This document shows, piece by piece, positions 16,494 through 24,915 of a stretch of 64,000 bases of DNA. Position 1 is the first letter of the stretch, and every line of letters starts with the position of its first letter. The translations under genes were made by a program, and so were the position numbers. Source of the DNA: Levilactobacillus brevis (GTDB lineage Bacteria > Bacillota > Bacilli > Lactobacillales > Lactobacillaceae); contig CP032931.1 in NCBI GenBank assembly GCA_003666485.1, positions 2,356,001-2,420,000 of the forward strand, read 5' to 3'. The notes below the pieces were generated by a model. That model was given only the letters and a program-made list of their open reading frames with translations. It was not told where the DNA came from and did not search any database.

Positions 16494-18857
16494 TTACTTA
16501 AACCGGACGACCGTCGAGCCATCCCCACCGGCATTGGCTGGTGAGAAGCCGAAGCTCTTGATTCGGTTGTTGCGCTTCAGGTATTCGGTGACCCCTTTTC
16601 GCAAGGCCCCGGTCCCTTTCCCGTGAATAATGGTCACGGACGGGTAGCCGGCCAGCAAGGCAGAATCGATGTACCGATCCACCTCGGCCATGGCTTCTTC
16701 ATACCGGTGACCCCGCAGGTCTAAGGTCGGTGACATGCCACTCGAGCCACTGCGTTTGACGCTGGCCCGTGGCTGCTTGGCCGACTTGGCAGGGTCCTTG
16801 GCCTTTTCGAGGTCGTTGTTGGCGATCTTCATCTTCAAGATGCCCAGTTGAACTTCCCAGTGATTGTCATCCAGCTGCTGCATCAAGACGCCAATTTGCC
16901 CATAGGACTTGACCAGCACGCTGTCGCCCTTGTGGAAGTCCAGCTTGGCCTTTTCGCGCCGGAGGACCCGGTTTTTCTTCAGCTTGGTATCCTGTTGTAA
17001 GGCGTTCAAGGCCCCTTGCGCCGCAATCAACTCGTCTTCCTTGACCACACTCTTCCCAGCGGCTAACTGCTTCTTGCGCAGGTCGGAAATGATCTGGTTG
17101 GCCCGCTTGCGGGATTCGTCGACTAACCGATTGGCGTCGCGCTTGGCGTCCGTCATCAGCTGGTCTTTTTGGTGTTGGTACGCATCAAATTGCTTTTGCA
17201 ACTGATCGTGGACCTCGTTGGCCTCGGCCAGTTGGGTCCGTAAGTTCTCGGCATCCTGATCGACCCGGCGCTTCTGCTCGGTCAGATCAGAGATCATGGC
17301 GTTTAGGTCCTGACTGTCTTGGTCGGTCAACCCGCGCGCCGCATCCACGACCTGCGCTGGCATTCCCAGCCGTGCCGCAATGTCTAACGCGTTACTGCGC
17401 CCAGGAATCCCGATTAACAGGTGATAAGTTGGCTGCAGCGTTTCCCCATTGAACTCCATGCTGGCGTTGATGGTCTCCGGCCGATTGTAGCCGTAAGCCT
17501 TCAGCTCTGGATAGTGGGTCGACGCCATGGCGTAACTGCCCAGCGTCCCAATCTCATCCAAAATGGCGATGGCTAGGGCCGCCCCTTCTTGCGGATCGGT
17601 CCCGGCACCCAGTTCATCGACGACGATCAGGCTGTGTTCGTCGGCCTGTTTCAAAATGGCCACGATGTTTTCCATGTGTCCCGAGAAGGTACTCAGGCTT
17701 TGTTCGATGGATTGTTCATCCCCAATATCCGCAAAGATATCGTGGAAGACACCAATCACACTGTTCTCGTTGGCTGGGATAAATAACCCAGACTGCCCCA
17801 TCAGTTGGATCAGCGCCAATGTCTTCAAGGTGATCGTCTTCCCACCAGTGTTAGGCCCGGTGACGATGATAGCCTTGTAATCCTTACCAATGGCAATATC
17901 GTTGGCGACGACCTTCTTTTGGTCGATCAGTGGGTGCCGCGCCTGGCGCAAGTTCACCTGGTCGTCTAACGACAACTTTGGCTCCGTCGCCTTTAACGCG
18001 TGGGCGTACTTGGCCTTGGCGTTGATAAAGTCAAAATGCCCCAAGATTTCCGAGTTCCGTAAAATCTCATCCTGGTAAGGCGCCAATAACGCGGTCAGTT
18101 CCGCCAAGATCCGTTGTTCCTCGTGGCGTTCGTCGATTTGGTTTTGCCGCAACCGGTTGTTCAATCCCACGACCGCTTGGGGTTCGATAAACAGCGTTTG
18201 CCCACTGGCACTTTGGTCGTGAACGATGCCACCGAAACGTTGCTTGTATTCGGCCCGGACGGGGATCACGTAGCGGTCATCACGAATCGTGACGATCGTT
18301 TCGCTCAGGTATTTGGCATCCTTGCCCCGGGTGTATTGGTCCATCGACGTACGAATGGCCGCCTCCGTTTGGGTAATGTGTTGGCGAATCTGCTTCAGTG
18401 CCGGTGAGGCTTCATCGGTCAACCGGCCGTCACCTTCCAGCGAGACCCGCAACCGCCGTGTCACGTCAGGTAGCGTGACCAGTTCCTTGACTTCTCGGTC
18501 AAGTCGCCGCAGTGCCACTTCCTTTTCGGCTAAGTCACGGAAAAATTTCGCCACGGACCCAGTCGTCCAAAGCACCCGACTGATCTGGGCCAACTCCAAC
18601 CCGTTCAGAGCTGCCTCCATGGCCAGCCGATGCAGGTGCGGCCGAATGTCGTCTAGCTTGGGCAGTGGAATGCCACTCTCCAAACGATAGATATCCGCGC
18701 CATCCCGGGTCTCGTCTAACCAGATTTGGAGTTGCTTGGCGTCCGCTGTGGGCGCTAATTCGGCGAGTTCATGTTGCCCCGCCGCCGACACCAGGTAGCC
18801 ACGCAAGGCCTGCTTGATGCGGTCGTACTCCATAATTTTTAAAGTTTTTGAATTCAT
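16494..18857 (-). CDS. mutS2: MutS2, DNA/ribosome-associated ATPase-endonuclease
   Basis: 787 residues, the normal MutS2 length. It lacks the MutS mismatch-recognition domain: an N-terminal core/clamp region (1-320), ATPase with Walker A GPNTGGKT (334-341) and Walker B-like IVVDELGAGTDP, a long coiled-coil stretch (about 520-640), a KOW-like segment (DSVLVKSYGQIG) and a C-terminal Smr endonuclease domain (from about 710: LDLRGHR, IHGKGTGALR). It suppresses homologous recombination and, in Bacillus, rescues collided ribosomes. It lies 20 bp after cvpA and is co-transcribed with zapA-cvpA. Confidence 0.96.
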   Translation of the reverse strand: MNSKTLKIMEYDRIKQALRGYLVSAAGQHELAELAPTADAKQLQIWLDETRDGADIYRLESGIPLPKLDDIRPHLHRLAMEAALNGLELAQISRVLWTTGSVAKFFRDLAEKEVALRRLDREVKELVTLPDVTRRLRVSLEGDGRLTDEASPALKQIRQHITQTEAAIRTSMDQYTRGKDAKYLSETIVTIRDDRYVIPVRAEYKQRFGGIVHDQSASGQTLFIEPQAVVGLNNRLRQNQIDERHEEQRILAELTALLAPYQDEILRNSEILGHFDFINAKAKYAHALKATEPKLSLDDQVNLRQARHPLIDQKKVVANDIAIGKDYKAIIVTGPNTGGKTITLKTLALIQLMGQSGLFIPANENSVIGVFHDIFADIGDEQSIEQSLSTFSGHMENIVAILKQADEHSLIVVDELGAGTDPQEGAALAIAILDEIGTLGSYAMASTHYPELKAYGYNRPETINASMEFNGETLQPTYHLLIGIPGRSNALDIAARLGMPAQVVDAARGLTDQDSQDLNAMISDLTEQKRRVDQDAENLRTQLAEANEVHDQLQKQFDAYQHQKDQLMTDAKRDANRLVDESRKRANQIISDLRKKQLAAGKSVVKEDELIAAQGALNALQQDTKLKKNRVLRREKAKLDFHKGDSVLVKSYGQIGVLMQQLDDNHWEVQLGILKMKIANNDLEKAKDPAKSAKQPRASVKRSGSSGMSPTLDLRGHRYEEAMAEVDRYIDSALLAGYPSVTIIHGKGTGALRKGVTEYLKRNNRIKSFGFSPANAGGDGSTVVRFK

Positions 18858-18877
18858 TGCGTTCCTCCCGAATTAAA

Positions 18878-19417
18878 TTAATTCGATGTGTGTTCCGTTA
18901 GCCACCAGCTGAACACCCGCTTGGATAGGACCGGCGTTTGCTTGACGATCCATTGGGCGACTGGTGAGGCTTGATAACTGCTTTGGAAGCCCGAAATGGG
19001 CACCAAAATCAGTAAATTTAACGTTAAAAAAATAACCACGTAGCGAATCGCCAGGTTAATGAGCCCGCCCGCTAACGAGTTGACTTGATGGATCACGGGG
19101 AGCCAAGTCACCTTGTTGATGCCGTTGGCCAGCCGGTGAACGATGAAAAAGCCCACCGTTAAGATGGCCGAGAAAGCCAGCCCGTTTAGGAAAAAGCTAC
19201 TACTTTCACTCGCCGTCACGGCACTGACCGAGCTATTCAGTGACAGATTGCCCACAAATTGGCCAATCCCACTGGCTAGCGGTCGCGCACCCACGCGCGC
19301 AACGATCCAGACCACAATGTAGCCGATCGTGTTGATGACCTGTAAGACCAGCCCCCGCCGGTACCCCCGGCGAAAGCCGAAGATCAAAACGGCCAGAATG
19401 ATTAAGCTTAAAACCAA
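18878..19417 (-). CDS. cvpA: CvpA family membrane protein
   Basis: A 179-residue membrane protein with about four helices (roughly 2-16, 22-40, 65-90 and 105-135), named for the colicin V production locus; its exact function in Firmicutes is unknown. I chose TTG 19417, one base after the zapA stop and six bases after GGGG, over an upstream ATG (19456) that would overlap zapA by 38 bp. The FGFRRGYRRG motif after the first helix is typical. zapA-cvpA-mutS2 is a conserved gene order in Bacilli. Confidence 0.87.
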   Translation of the reverse strand: MVLSLIILAVLIFGFRRGYRRGLVLQVINTIGYIVVWIVARVGARPLASGIGQFVGNLSLNSSVSAVTASESSSFFLNGLAFSAILTVGFFIVHRLANGINKVTWLPVIHQVNSLAGGLINLAIRYVVIFLTLNLLILVPISGFQSSYQASPVAQWIVKQTPVLSKRVFSWWLTEHTSN

Positions 19418-19418
19418 A

Positions 19419-19685
19419 CTATTCCCCCGTTTCTGCTGGATCTTGCTGGGTGTCATCGTCGTGGTCGTTCGCCGCGGCCATTTTTAATTGGTCCGAAACG
19501 GCGTTGAACGCCATTAAGATGGCAGCGTCTTCTTTACTAATATTAGGTGACAGTTCCTTGAGCTGCGTGAACTGCTGGTTCAGCACCTCGGTCACTGCCC
19601 GCATATGTTCATCCGTTGCTTGGCCGACAATCGTGTAGCTTTTGCCCGCGATAACGGCTTTAAAGCGGTGTGTCTCTTCAGTCAT
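19419..19685 (-). CDS. zapA: Cell division protein ZapA
   Basis: An 88-residue FtsZ-associated protein that bundles FtsZ filaments. The N-terminal beta-strand region (FKAVIAGKSYTIVG) and the central helix with MRAVTEVLNQQFTQLKEL are typical; the tail is acidic. ATG 19685 was chosen over 19709 because AGGGGG lies 9 bases before it. First gene of the zapA-cvpA-mutS2 unit; a possible extended -10 (TGGTAAAAT) is at 19718-19726. Confidence 0.87.
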   Translation of the reverse strand: MTEETHRFKAVIAGKSYTIVGQATDEHMRAVTEVLNQQFTQLKELSPNISKEDAAILMAFNAVSDQLKMAAANDHDDDTQQDPAETGE

Positions 19686-19769
19686 TTTAAAATTCCCCCT
19701 GTTTTGCACAACGCCTTATTTTACCATTAAATGATAGGCGGCCGCACGTTTTGCAGCTTAAATTGCTGG

Positions 19770-19892
19770 TTAGGAAACTGGCGGCTTTGAGACGCGGGCT
19801 TTCGGCTCAAGGCCGAGGTGTCGAGACCGCTCTTTGGCTCGACCCGTCCGCCCACCGCGATCCAGTCTCATATTTAGCGAACGGTAGGCGGC
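19770..19892 (-). repeat. IR187 dispersed structured repeat, copy C (truncated)
   Basis: A partial copy of about 123 bp, inverted orientation. It keeps the GGTAGGCGGC end, the ATATTTAGCG arm and the central hairpins but lacks the opposite outer arm, so the outer stem cannot form. Lies between zapA and the yrzB terminator. Confidence 0.75.
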
Positions 19893-19950
19893 AATGACAC
19901 ACAGTCTCGTCAGCTAAGGAGTGATTAGGACCACGGAAATTTTCCGTAGC

Positions 19951-19975
19951 AAAAAGGACGGAATTTCTTCCGTCC
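19951..19975 (-). terminator. Terminator of the ireB-ruvX-yrzB unit
   Basis: GGACGGAA / TTCCGTCC 8-bp perfect stem with a 4-base loop, followed by five T on the minus strand. Confidence 0.9.
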
Positions 19976-19990
19976 CTGCGTTGAAACTGA

Positions 19991-20302
19991 CTAGTCTTTT
20001 TTGCCGGCGTTAGGATCAATGGTCCCGTCAGCTAAGAAGGTGTTCAGTACGGATTCAACCATATCCCATTCTTCGTCGGACTCAATCAATTGTAAGTCGC
20101 CACCAGATGGGTTGGCTGGATCATCGTCTTCTGGTAAGGCGTAGGCTTGGATATCAACTTCGTCGTCATCGCTCTTGCCGGATGGGTAAATCAAGATGTA
20201 TGACTTACCAAAATCGTCAGATTCAAAGGTAAACAGGACATCGTACAGTTCTTCATTACCGTTTTCGTCAACTAATGTGATTTGTTCTTGGTCTTCGTTC
20301 AT
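19991..20302 (-). CDS. yrzB: DUF1292 (YrzB/UPF0473) protein
   Basis: A 103-residue acidic cytoplasmic protein of the DUF1292 family. Its function is unknown, but it is nearly always encoded after ruvX and ireB in Firmicutes. Features: ITLVDENGNEELYDVLFTFE at the start and ESDEEWDMVESVLNTFL near the end. ATG 20302 was chosen; the upstream in-frame GTG belongs to its ribosome site (GTGAGG). It lies 8 bp after ruvX and ends at a strong terminator. Confidence 0.87.
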   Translation of the reverse strand: MNEDQEQITLVDENGNEELYDVLFTFESDDFGKSYILIYPSGKSDDDEVDIQAYALPEDDDPANPSGGDLQLIESDEEWDMVESVLNTFLADGTIDPNAGKKD

Positions 20303-20310
20303 GGGAAACC

Positions 20311-20748
20311 TCACTTTTCTTTAGTCAGCTTGCCGTGGCGATCCAGATAGTTCTGGAGAATCAGCCCGGCAGCCAATTTATCAATAACTTTTTTGCGTTT
20401 ACGACGAGACGTATCCGCTTGTTCCACTAACATACGCTCCGCCTCAACGGTTGTCAACCGCTCGTCTTCAAAGTCGACGGGCAGGCCGAACTTCTCCGTT
20501 AGCATCTCACCGTAGTGCTTGGACGCTGCCGCCCGCGGTCCTAACGAATTGTTCATGTTCTTGGGTAACCCGACCACAAAGCCTTGGACTTCGTGGGCCT
20601 GTACCAGTTCCGCGACCCGATCCAACCCAAAGACTTGTTCCTCTTCTTTGATTGGAATGATCTCGATGCCTTGTGCCGTCCACCCGAGGGCGTCGCTGAT
20701 CGCAATGCCGACGGTTCGGGACCCAACGTCTAACCCCATTAATTTCAT
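20311..20748 (-). CDS. ruvX: YqgF-type Holliday junction resolvase-like nuclease
   Basis: 145 residues of the YqgF/RuvX RNase H-like family. [15 protein letters not shown] (4-18) and the acidic motif [10 protein letters not shown] (about 99-108) with the final [14 protein letters not shown] are diagnostic. Proposed roles are Holliday-junction resolution and 16S rRNA 5' processing. It overlaps ireB by 4 bp (ATGA), so the ireB-ruvX-yrzB unit is translationally coupled. Confidence 0.93.
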   Translation of the reverse strand: MKLMGLDVGSRTVGIAISDALGWTAQGIEIIPIKEEEQVFGLDRVAELVQAHEVQGFVVGLPKNMNNSLGPRAAASKHYGEMLTEKFGLPVDFEDERLTTVEAERMLVEQADTSRRKRKKVIDKLAAGLILQNYLDRHGKLTKEK

Positions 20749-21017
20749 GAAGGTTTCACCGGTCCATTCTGATTCAGGTAAACCCGCACGAGTTCTTCAA
20801 TAATCTCGTCACGTTCATGTTTACGAATCAAGTTCCGGGCATCATTGATCCGCGGAATGTATGCAGGATCGCCCGATAGGAGGTAACCGACAATCTGATT
20901 AATTGGGTTGTAACCCTTTTCCTCTAGTGCCTGATAAACCGTTACCAGTGTATCGTGGACGTCCTTTGGTTGGTTAGCGCCAAAGTCAAAATACATCGTT
21001 TTGTCTAATGAACTCAC
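20745..21017 (-). CDS. ireB: IreB/ReoM regulatory phosphoprotein
   Basis: A 90-residue DUF965 protein, the phosphorylation target of the PASTA kinase (IreK/PknB) that tunes peptidoglycan precursor synthesis by controlling MurA stability. The N-terminal [11 protein letters not shown] contains the Thr phosphorylated in homologues. A longer frame begins at 21203, but GTG 21017 with GGGGG nine bases upstream gives the conserved N-terminus and length. A possible promoter (extended -10 TGGTAATAT at 21223-21231) lies upstream. Confidence 0.93.
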   Translation of the reverse strand: MSSLDKTMYFDFGANQPKDVHDTLVTVYQALEEKGYNPINQIVGYLLSGDPAYIPRINDARNLIRKHERDEIIEELVRVYLNQNGPVKPS

Positions 21018-21289
21018 TATAAAACACCCCCGCACTTCCTCACTTAGCCTCAATTTTACTCGATTACCGGTCAAACTACAACGGACTAGCGCAATGTAAT
21101 CTATTCGTAATACGACTGGTACGAAGGGAGCCGCCCAATTGAGCTGCTCCCCTCCACTAAGCCATTCTTTAGTTTCAATTGCTGATGAATCAATCGCACT
21201 CACCAGGTTAACCCAGTTAAATATATTACCAGTGTAACAGAACTCGCTGAACTTGCAAGTAACTCGTTACCTGATTGCCGATCATCAGT

Positions 21290-23929
21290 CTAGTCTTGCG
21301 CTGATAACCAATCGGCAGCTGCTGTCATGGCGTCTGGCAAGCCCGCTGGGTTCTTCCCACCGGCTTGCGCCAGGTTCGGCCGACCGCCGCCACCACCGTT
21401 GATCTTCGGTGAAATGGCTTTGATCAAATCGCCGGCCTTGACCTGCTTTTGCTTGTCAGCACTGACCGCAACGATCAGGTTAGCCTTGCCATTGACTTCA
21501 GCTCCTAATACTAACACATCAGAGAGGGCTTGGTCACGCCAAGTGTCTGCTAAAGCCCGCAACTGATCCATCTTGGAGACTTGAACGGTCCCACTGATCA
21601 GCTTGTAGCTCCCGGCCGTCGTCACGTTGTCAAAGACAGCGCTGGCTTCTTGACTGGCTAACTTGCCTTCTAAGGCAGCTTGCTTCTGTTCTAAGCTCTT
21701 GACTTGGGCTTGGAGGGCCTGGACCTTCTGTTCGACCTCAGTGACCTGAGTGACCTTCAAATCGCCAGCAACGGCGCTTAAGATCTCATCATGGTCATGC
21801 AGGTACTTGTAAGCGGCCGCAGACGTTACGGCTTCGATCCGCCGAACACCGGCACCAACACCGGATTCAGAGGTGATCTTGAACAAACCAATTTCGTTGG
21901 TGTTCTTGACGTGGTTCCCACCACAGAATTCAGTGACGAAATCACCTGCGCTCACGACCCGGACGACCTTGCCGTACTTTTCGCTAAACAGCGCGATGGC
22001 GCCCATCTTCTTAGCGGATTCAATATCCGTTTCAACCGTCGTTACGGGCATTTCTGCGAAGATCTTCTCGTTAACGATGGCTTCGGCCTTGGCTAAATCA
22101 GCGGGGTCGACTTGCCCAAAGTGGGTGAAGTCAAACCGCAAGTAGTCGCCTTCAACCAATGAACCGGCTTGTTGGGTGTGTTCGCCAAAGACTTCACGCA
22201 ACGCCTTGTCCAACAAGTGGGTCGCGGTATGGTTCTTTTCGACCTTGCTGTGGAAGACCGTGTCGACCTTCAGCTGGTAAGTGGCACCCTTCTTCAATGG
22301 GGCAACGACCGTCAACGTGTGCAGGTTTTGGCCGTTTGGCGCATGTTGCACGTCCGCCACGTGGGCAACCACGTGACCGGCTTCGTCCAAGATGTCCCCT
22401 TTATCAGCGACTTGACCACCCATTTCCGCGTAGAACGGTGTGGTATCGAACATGGCTTCGACCGTGCCGGACGCGGCTTCGTCAGCCAGTTGGTCATCAA
22501 CGACCAGTTCCGTCAGCTTGCTGGTCGTGGCCAGTTGGGTATAGCCCACGTACTTGCTAGGGGTCTTCACGTTGATCAACAGGTCATGTTGCAGGCCCAT
22601 CGCCGTTTGCTTGCCCCGGGCATTACGGGCCCGATCCTTTTGCTTTTGCATTTCAGCCTTGAAGCCATCAACGTCGACCGTAATGTCTTGGTCGTCGGCG
22701 TACTCTTCCGTTAATTCAACCGGGAAGCCGTACGTATCGTAGAGCTTGAAGGCATCGGGACCAGCGATTTGGCTGCCACCCTGCTTCTTCAAGTCGGCAA
22801 TCAAGCTGTTTAACAGCGTCAACCCACCGTCCAGTGTTTCGCCGAATCGGTCTTCTTCTGACCGCACGACCTTGGCAATGTAATCGGCTTGCTTCAGCAC
22901 GTCTGGGTAGTAGGATTGCATGATCTTACCCACGACTGGTACCAATTGGTCCAAGAAGGCCCCTTGGATACCCAGCTTTTGGCCATTGACGATAGCCCGC
23001 CGAATCAAACGCCGGATGACGTAACCGCGGCCTTCGTTTCCAGGCAACGCGCCGTCACCAATGGCAAACGTAATTGCCCGCGCATGGTCAGCAATCACCT
23101 TAAACGACACGTCGTCTTCAGCGTTGGCACCATACTTCTTGCCGTCGCTAAGTTCCGCCGTCTTTTCGATGATTGGCAGGAACAAGTCGGTCTCAAAGTT
23201 CGTCCGAGCATTTTGGAAAATGGAAACGACCCGTTCGAGGCCCATCCCCGTATCAATGTTCTTCCGAGGCAATGGCTTGTATGAGCCATCGGGTTCGTGG
23301 TTGAACTGGGAGAACACGATGTTCCAGACTTCCAGGTAACGTTCGTTCTCGCCACCAGGATAGTTTTCTGGATCGTCATCAGCCAGGTTGTTGAAGGCTT
23401 CGCCACGGTCGTAGAAGATTTCGGAATCGGGACCCGAAGGACCTTCACCAATATCCCAGAAGTTATCTTCAACGGCAATAATGTGGTCGGGCGCAACGCC
23501 AGCAGCTTCCCAATCCTTTTTGGCATCCGTATCCTTTGGGTAGACCGTCATGTACAGTTTGTCTGGATCCCAGCCAAACCAGTCTGGGGACGTTAATAAT
23601 TCCCAAGCCCACGTGATGGCTTCTTTCTTGAAGTAATCCCCCACGGAAAAGTTCCCGAGCATTTCAAACAACGTGTGGTGCCGCGCCGTCTTCCCAACGT
23701 TTTCGATATCGTTGGTCCGAATACTCTTTTGTGAACTGGTCAACCGCGGATTCTCTGGCACAACTTGGCCGGAGAAGTATTTCTTCATCGTGGCAACCCC
23801 GGAATTGATCCACAGTAATGATGGATCGTCCTTAGGCACCAGTGATGCACTGGGTTCAATCGTGTGGCCCTTCGACTTAAAAAAGTCGAGGTACATTTGA
23901 CGAATTTGACTACTTGTAAGCTCTTTCAT
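21290..23929 (-). CDS. alaS: Alanyl-tRNA synthetase
   Basis: 879 residues, standard length. A class II catalytic core at the N-terminus (HHTLFEMLGNFSVGDYF, GMGLERVVS), tRNA-recognition middle, an editing domain with HTATHLL and CGGNHV zinc motifs, and a C-Ala domain with the Gly-rich GGGGGRPNLAQAGGK near the end. Controlled by the T-box leader at 23945-24165 behind a consensus promoter. Transcribed alone or read through into ireB. Confidence 0.98.
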   Translation of the reverse strand: MKELTSSQIRQMYLDFFKSKGHTIEPSASLVPKDDPSLLWINSGVATMKKYFSGQVVPENPRLTSSQKSIRTNDIENVGKTARHHTLFEMLGNFSVGDYFKKEAITWAWELLTSPDWFGWDPDKLYMTVYPKDTDAKKDWEAAGVAPDHIIAVEDNFWDIGEGPSGPDSEIFYDRGEAFNNLADDDPENYPGGENERYLEVWNIVFSQFNHEPDGSYKPLPRKNIDTGMGLERVVSIFQNARTNFETDLFLPIIEKTAELSDGKKYGANAEDDVSFKVIADHARAITFAIGDGALPGNEGRGYVIRRLIRRAIVNGQKLGIQGAFLDQLVPVVGKIMQSYYPDVLKQADYIAKVVRSEEDRFGETLDGGLTLLNSLIADLKKQGGSQIAGPDAFKLYDTYGFPVELTEEYADDQDITVDVDGFKAEMQKQKDRARNARGKQTAMGLQHDLLINVKTPSKYVGYTQLATTSKLTELVVDDQLADEAASGTVEAMFDTTPFYAEMGGQVADKGDILDEAGHVVAHVADVQHAPNGQNLHTLTVVAPLKKGATYQLKVDTVFHSKVEKNHTATHLLDKALREVFGEHTQQAGSLVEGDYLRFDFTHFGQVDPADLAKAEAIVNEKIFAEMPVTTVETDIESAKKMGAIALFSEKYGKVVRVVSAGDFVTEFCGGNHVKNTNEIGLFKITSESGVGAGVRRIEAVTSAAAYKYLHDHDEILSAVAGDLKVTQVTEVEQKVQALQAQVKSLEQKQAALEGKLASQEASAVFDNVTTAGSYKLISGTVQVSKMDQLRALADTWRDQALSDVLVLGAEVNGKANLIVAVSADKQKQVKAGDLIKAISPKINGGGGGRPNLAQAGGKNPAGLPDAMTAAADWLSAQD

Positions 23930-23944
23930 CTCTTAAATACCCTC

Positions 23945-24165
23945 CCAAAAATGTCAAAAACACCGTTGCCCGTAGAGACGCCGAAGCGCGGTACCACTCT
24001 ACTTGCAACGATGTTTTAATCGTTAACCTCTTAAACTCATAACGCTGAGTCGCGATGAAACTGAGGGAGCGCCACCAAATTCATGAGTCGTTTTTCACAG
24101 CTACCAAAACGTTTCTGAAAGTCACGAACTCGGGGTATATCCTCGCAATAATATTTAAATGTCCA
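23945..24165 (-). promoter_or_regulatory. T-box riboswitch leader of alaS
   Basis: The T-box sequence TGGTACCGCG lies at 23987-23996 (minus strand), inside an antiterminator that competes with a terminator formed by CATCGTTGC / GCAACGGTG and GTAGAG / CTCTAC, followed by five T. Stem I lies upstream. Ala codons GCG and GCT occur in its 3' arm (about 24068-24075), but the exact specifier is not resolved. Uncharged tRNA-Ala should switch alaS on. Confidence 0.9.
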
Positions 24166-24171
24166 ATTGAA

Positions 24172-24200
24172 ATTATAGGGGTGGTGCGGCTCCTTGTCAA
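24172..24200 (-). promoter_or_regulatory. alaS promoter
   Basis: Perfect consensus on the minus strand: TTGACA (24195-24200), 17 bases, TATAAT (24172-24177). Confidence 0.9.
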
Positions 24201-24276
24201 TTAAGGTTTCTTGGTTTTGGAGAATGTTGGGGATTTTTTTCTAACTGGGGGGTTGCGGACAGTAAAAATTAGGCCT

Positions 24277-24838
24277 CCTGCGCTTAGAAAAATAAGGTGT
24301 CCCTATCCTGGGGTGGTTCTTTGCGGTTGGACTGGCTCGGTTCGTTCAAGATATTTTCGCCACTTCATCCCGGTCCTGGCGGCTTCCGAAACGTGCTCCG
24401 CGAACCAGACTCCTGCGCTTAGAAAAATAAGGTGCCCCTATCCTGGGGTGGTTCTTTGTGGTTGGACTGGTTCGGTTCGTTCAAGATATTTCCGCCATGC
24501 TATCCTAGTCCTGGCGGCTTCCGAAACGTGCGAAAAAGGGCAGGTCCCTGCGCTTAGTAAGAATAAGGACTCCTGCCCGGGATCCGCTCTTCAAGTTTGG
24601 ACTGGTTCGGTTCGTTCAAGATATTTCCGCCATGCTATCCTGGTCCTGGCGGCTTCCGAAACGTGCGAAAAAGGGCAGGTCCCTGCGCTTAGTAAAAATA
24701 AGGACTCCTGCCTGGGATCCGCTCTTCAAGTTTTGACTGGTTCGGCTCGTTCAAGATATTTTCGCCAATCTATCTTGGTCCTGGCGGCTTCCGAAACGTG
24801 CTCCGCGAACCAGACTCCTGCGCTTAGAAAAATAAGGT
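24277..24838. repeat. 135-bp tandem repeat array of hairpin units (4 full copies plus partial)
   Basis: Units start with CCTGCGCTTAG at 24277, 24412, 24547, 24682 and (partial) 24817, each exactly 135 bp apart. A conserved core carries nested TTCGG / CCGAA and CCGCCA / TGGCGG stems. Between cores, hairpins span the unit junction and come in two types: GAACCA / TGGTTC (24402-24454) and GGGCAGG / CCTGCCC (24538-24578; 24673-24713 with one G-U). The second type is followed by five T on the minus strand and looks like a terminator for transcripts leaving the cshB-like gene toward alaS. Function unknown. Confidence 0.85.
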
Positions 24839-24905
24839 GCCCCCATTCGGCTTTGCCGAACAGGAACACCTTATTCCTCTAATGCTCAGAGTCTAAGCGG
24901 TTCGC
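24805..24905 (-). terminator. Compound hairpin downstream of the cshB-like gene
   Basis: Four nested stems on one axis: GCGAACC / GGTTCGC, CGCTTAGA / TCTAAGCG, AATAAGGTG / CACCTTATT and TTCGGC / GCCGAA. The CACCTTATTTTT 3' arm gives a T-rich end on the minus strand, so it probably terminates the DHH-helicase unit. It also contains the partial fifth unit of the 135-bp array. Confidence 0.7.
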
Positions 24906-24915
24906 TCCACACTCT

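Noticed and set aside
21018..21203. A 62-residue N-terminal extension of IreB
   Set aside because: The GTG at 21017 has a good ribosome site and gives the conserved family start; the extension is not IreB-like.
24211..24882. A 223-codon plus-strand open frame with four 45-residue repeats
   Set aside because: The period is exactly 135 bp, so any frame open in one unit stays open in all. There is no ribosome site, it starts in the alaS promoter region, and the sequence is better explained by hairpins whose arms change in pairs.
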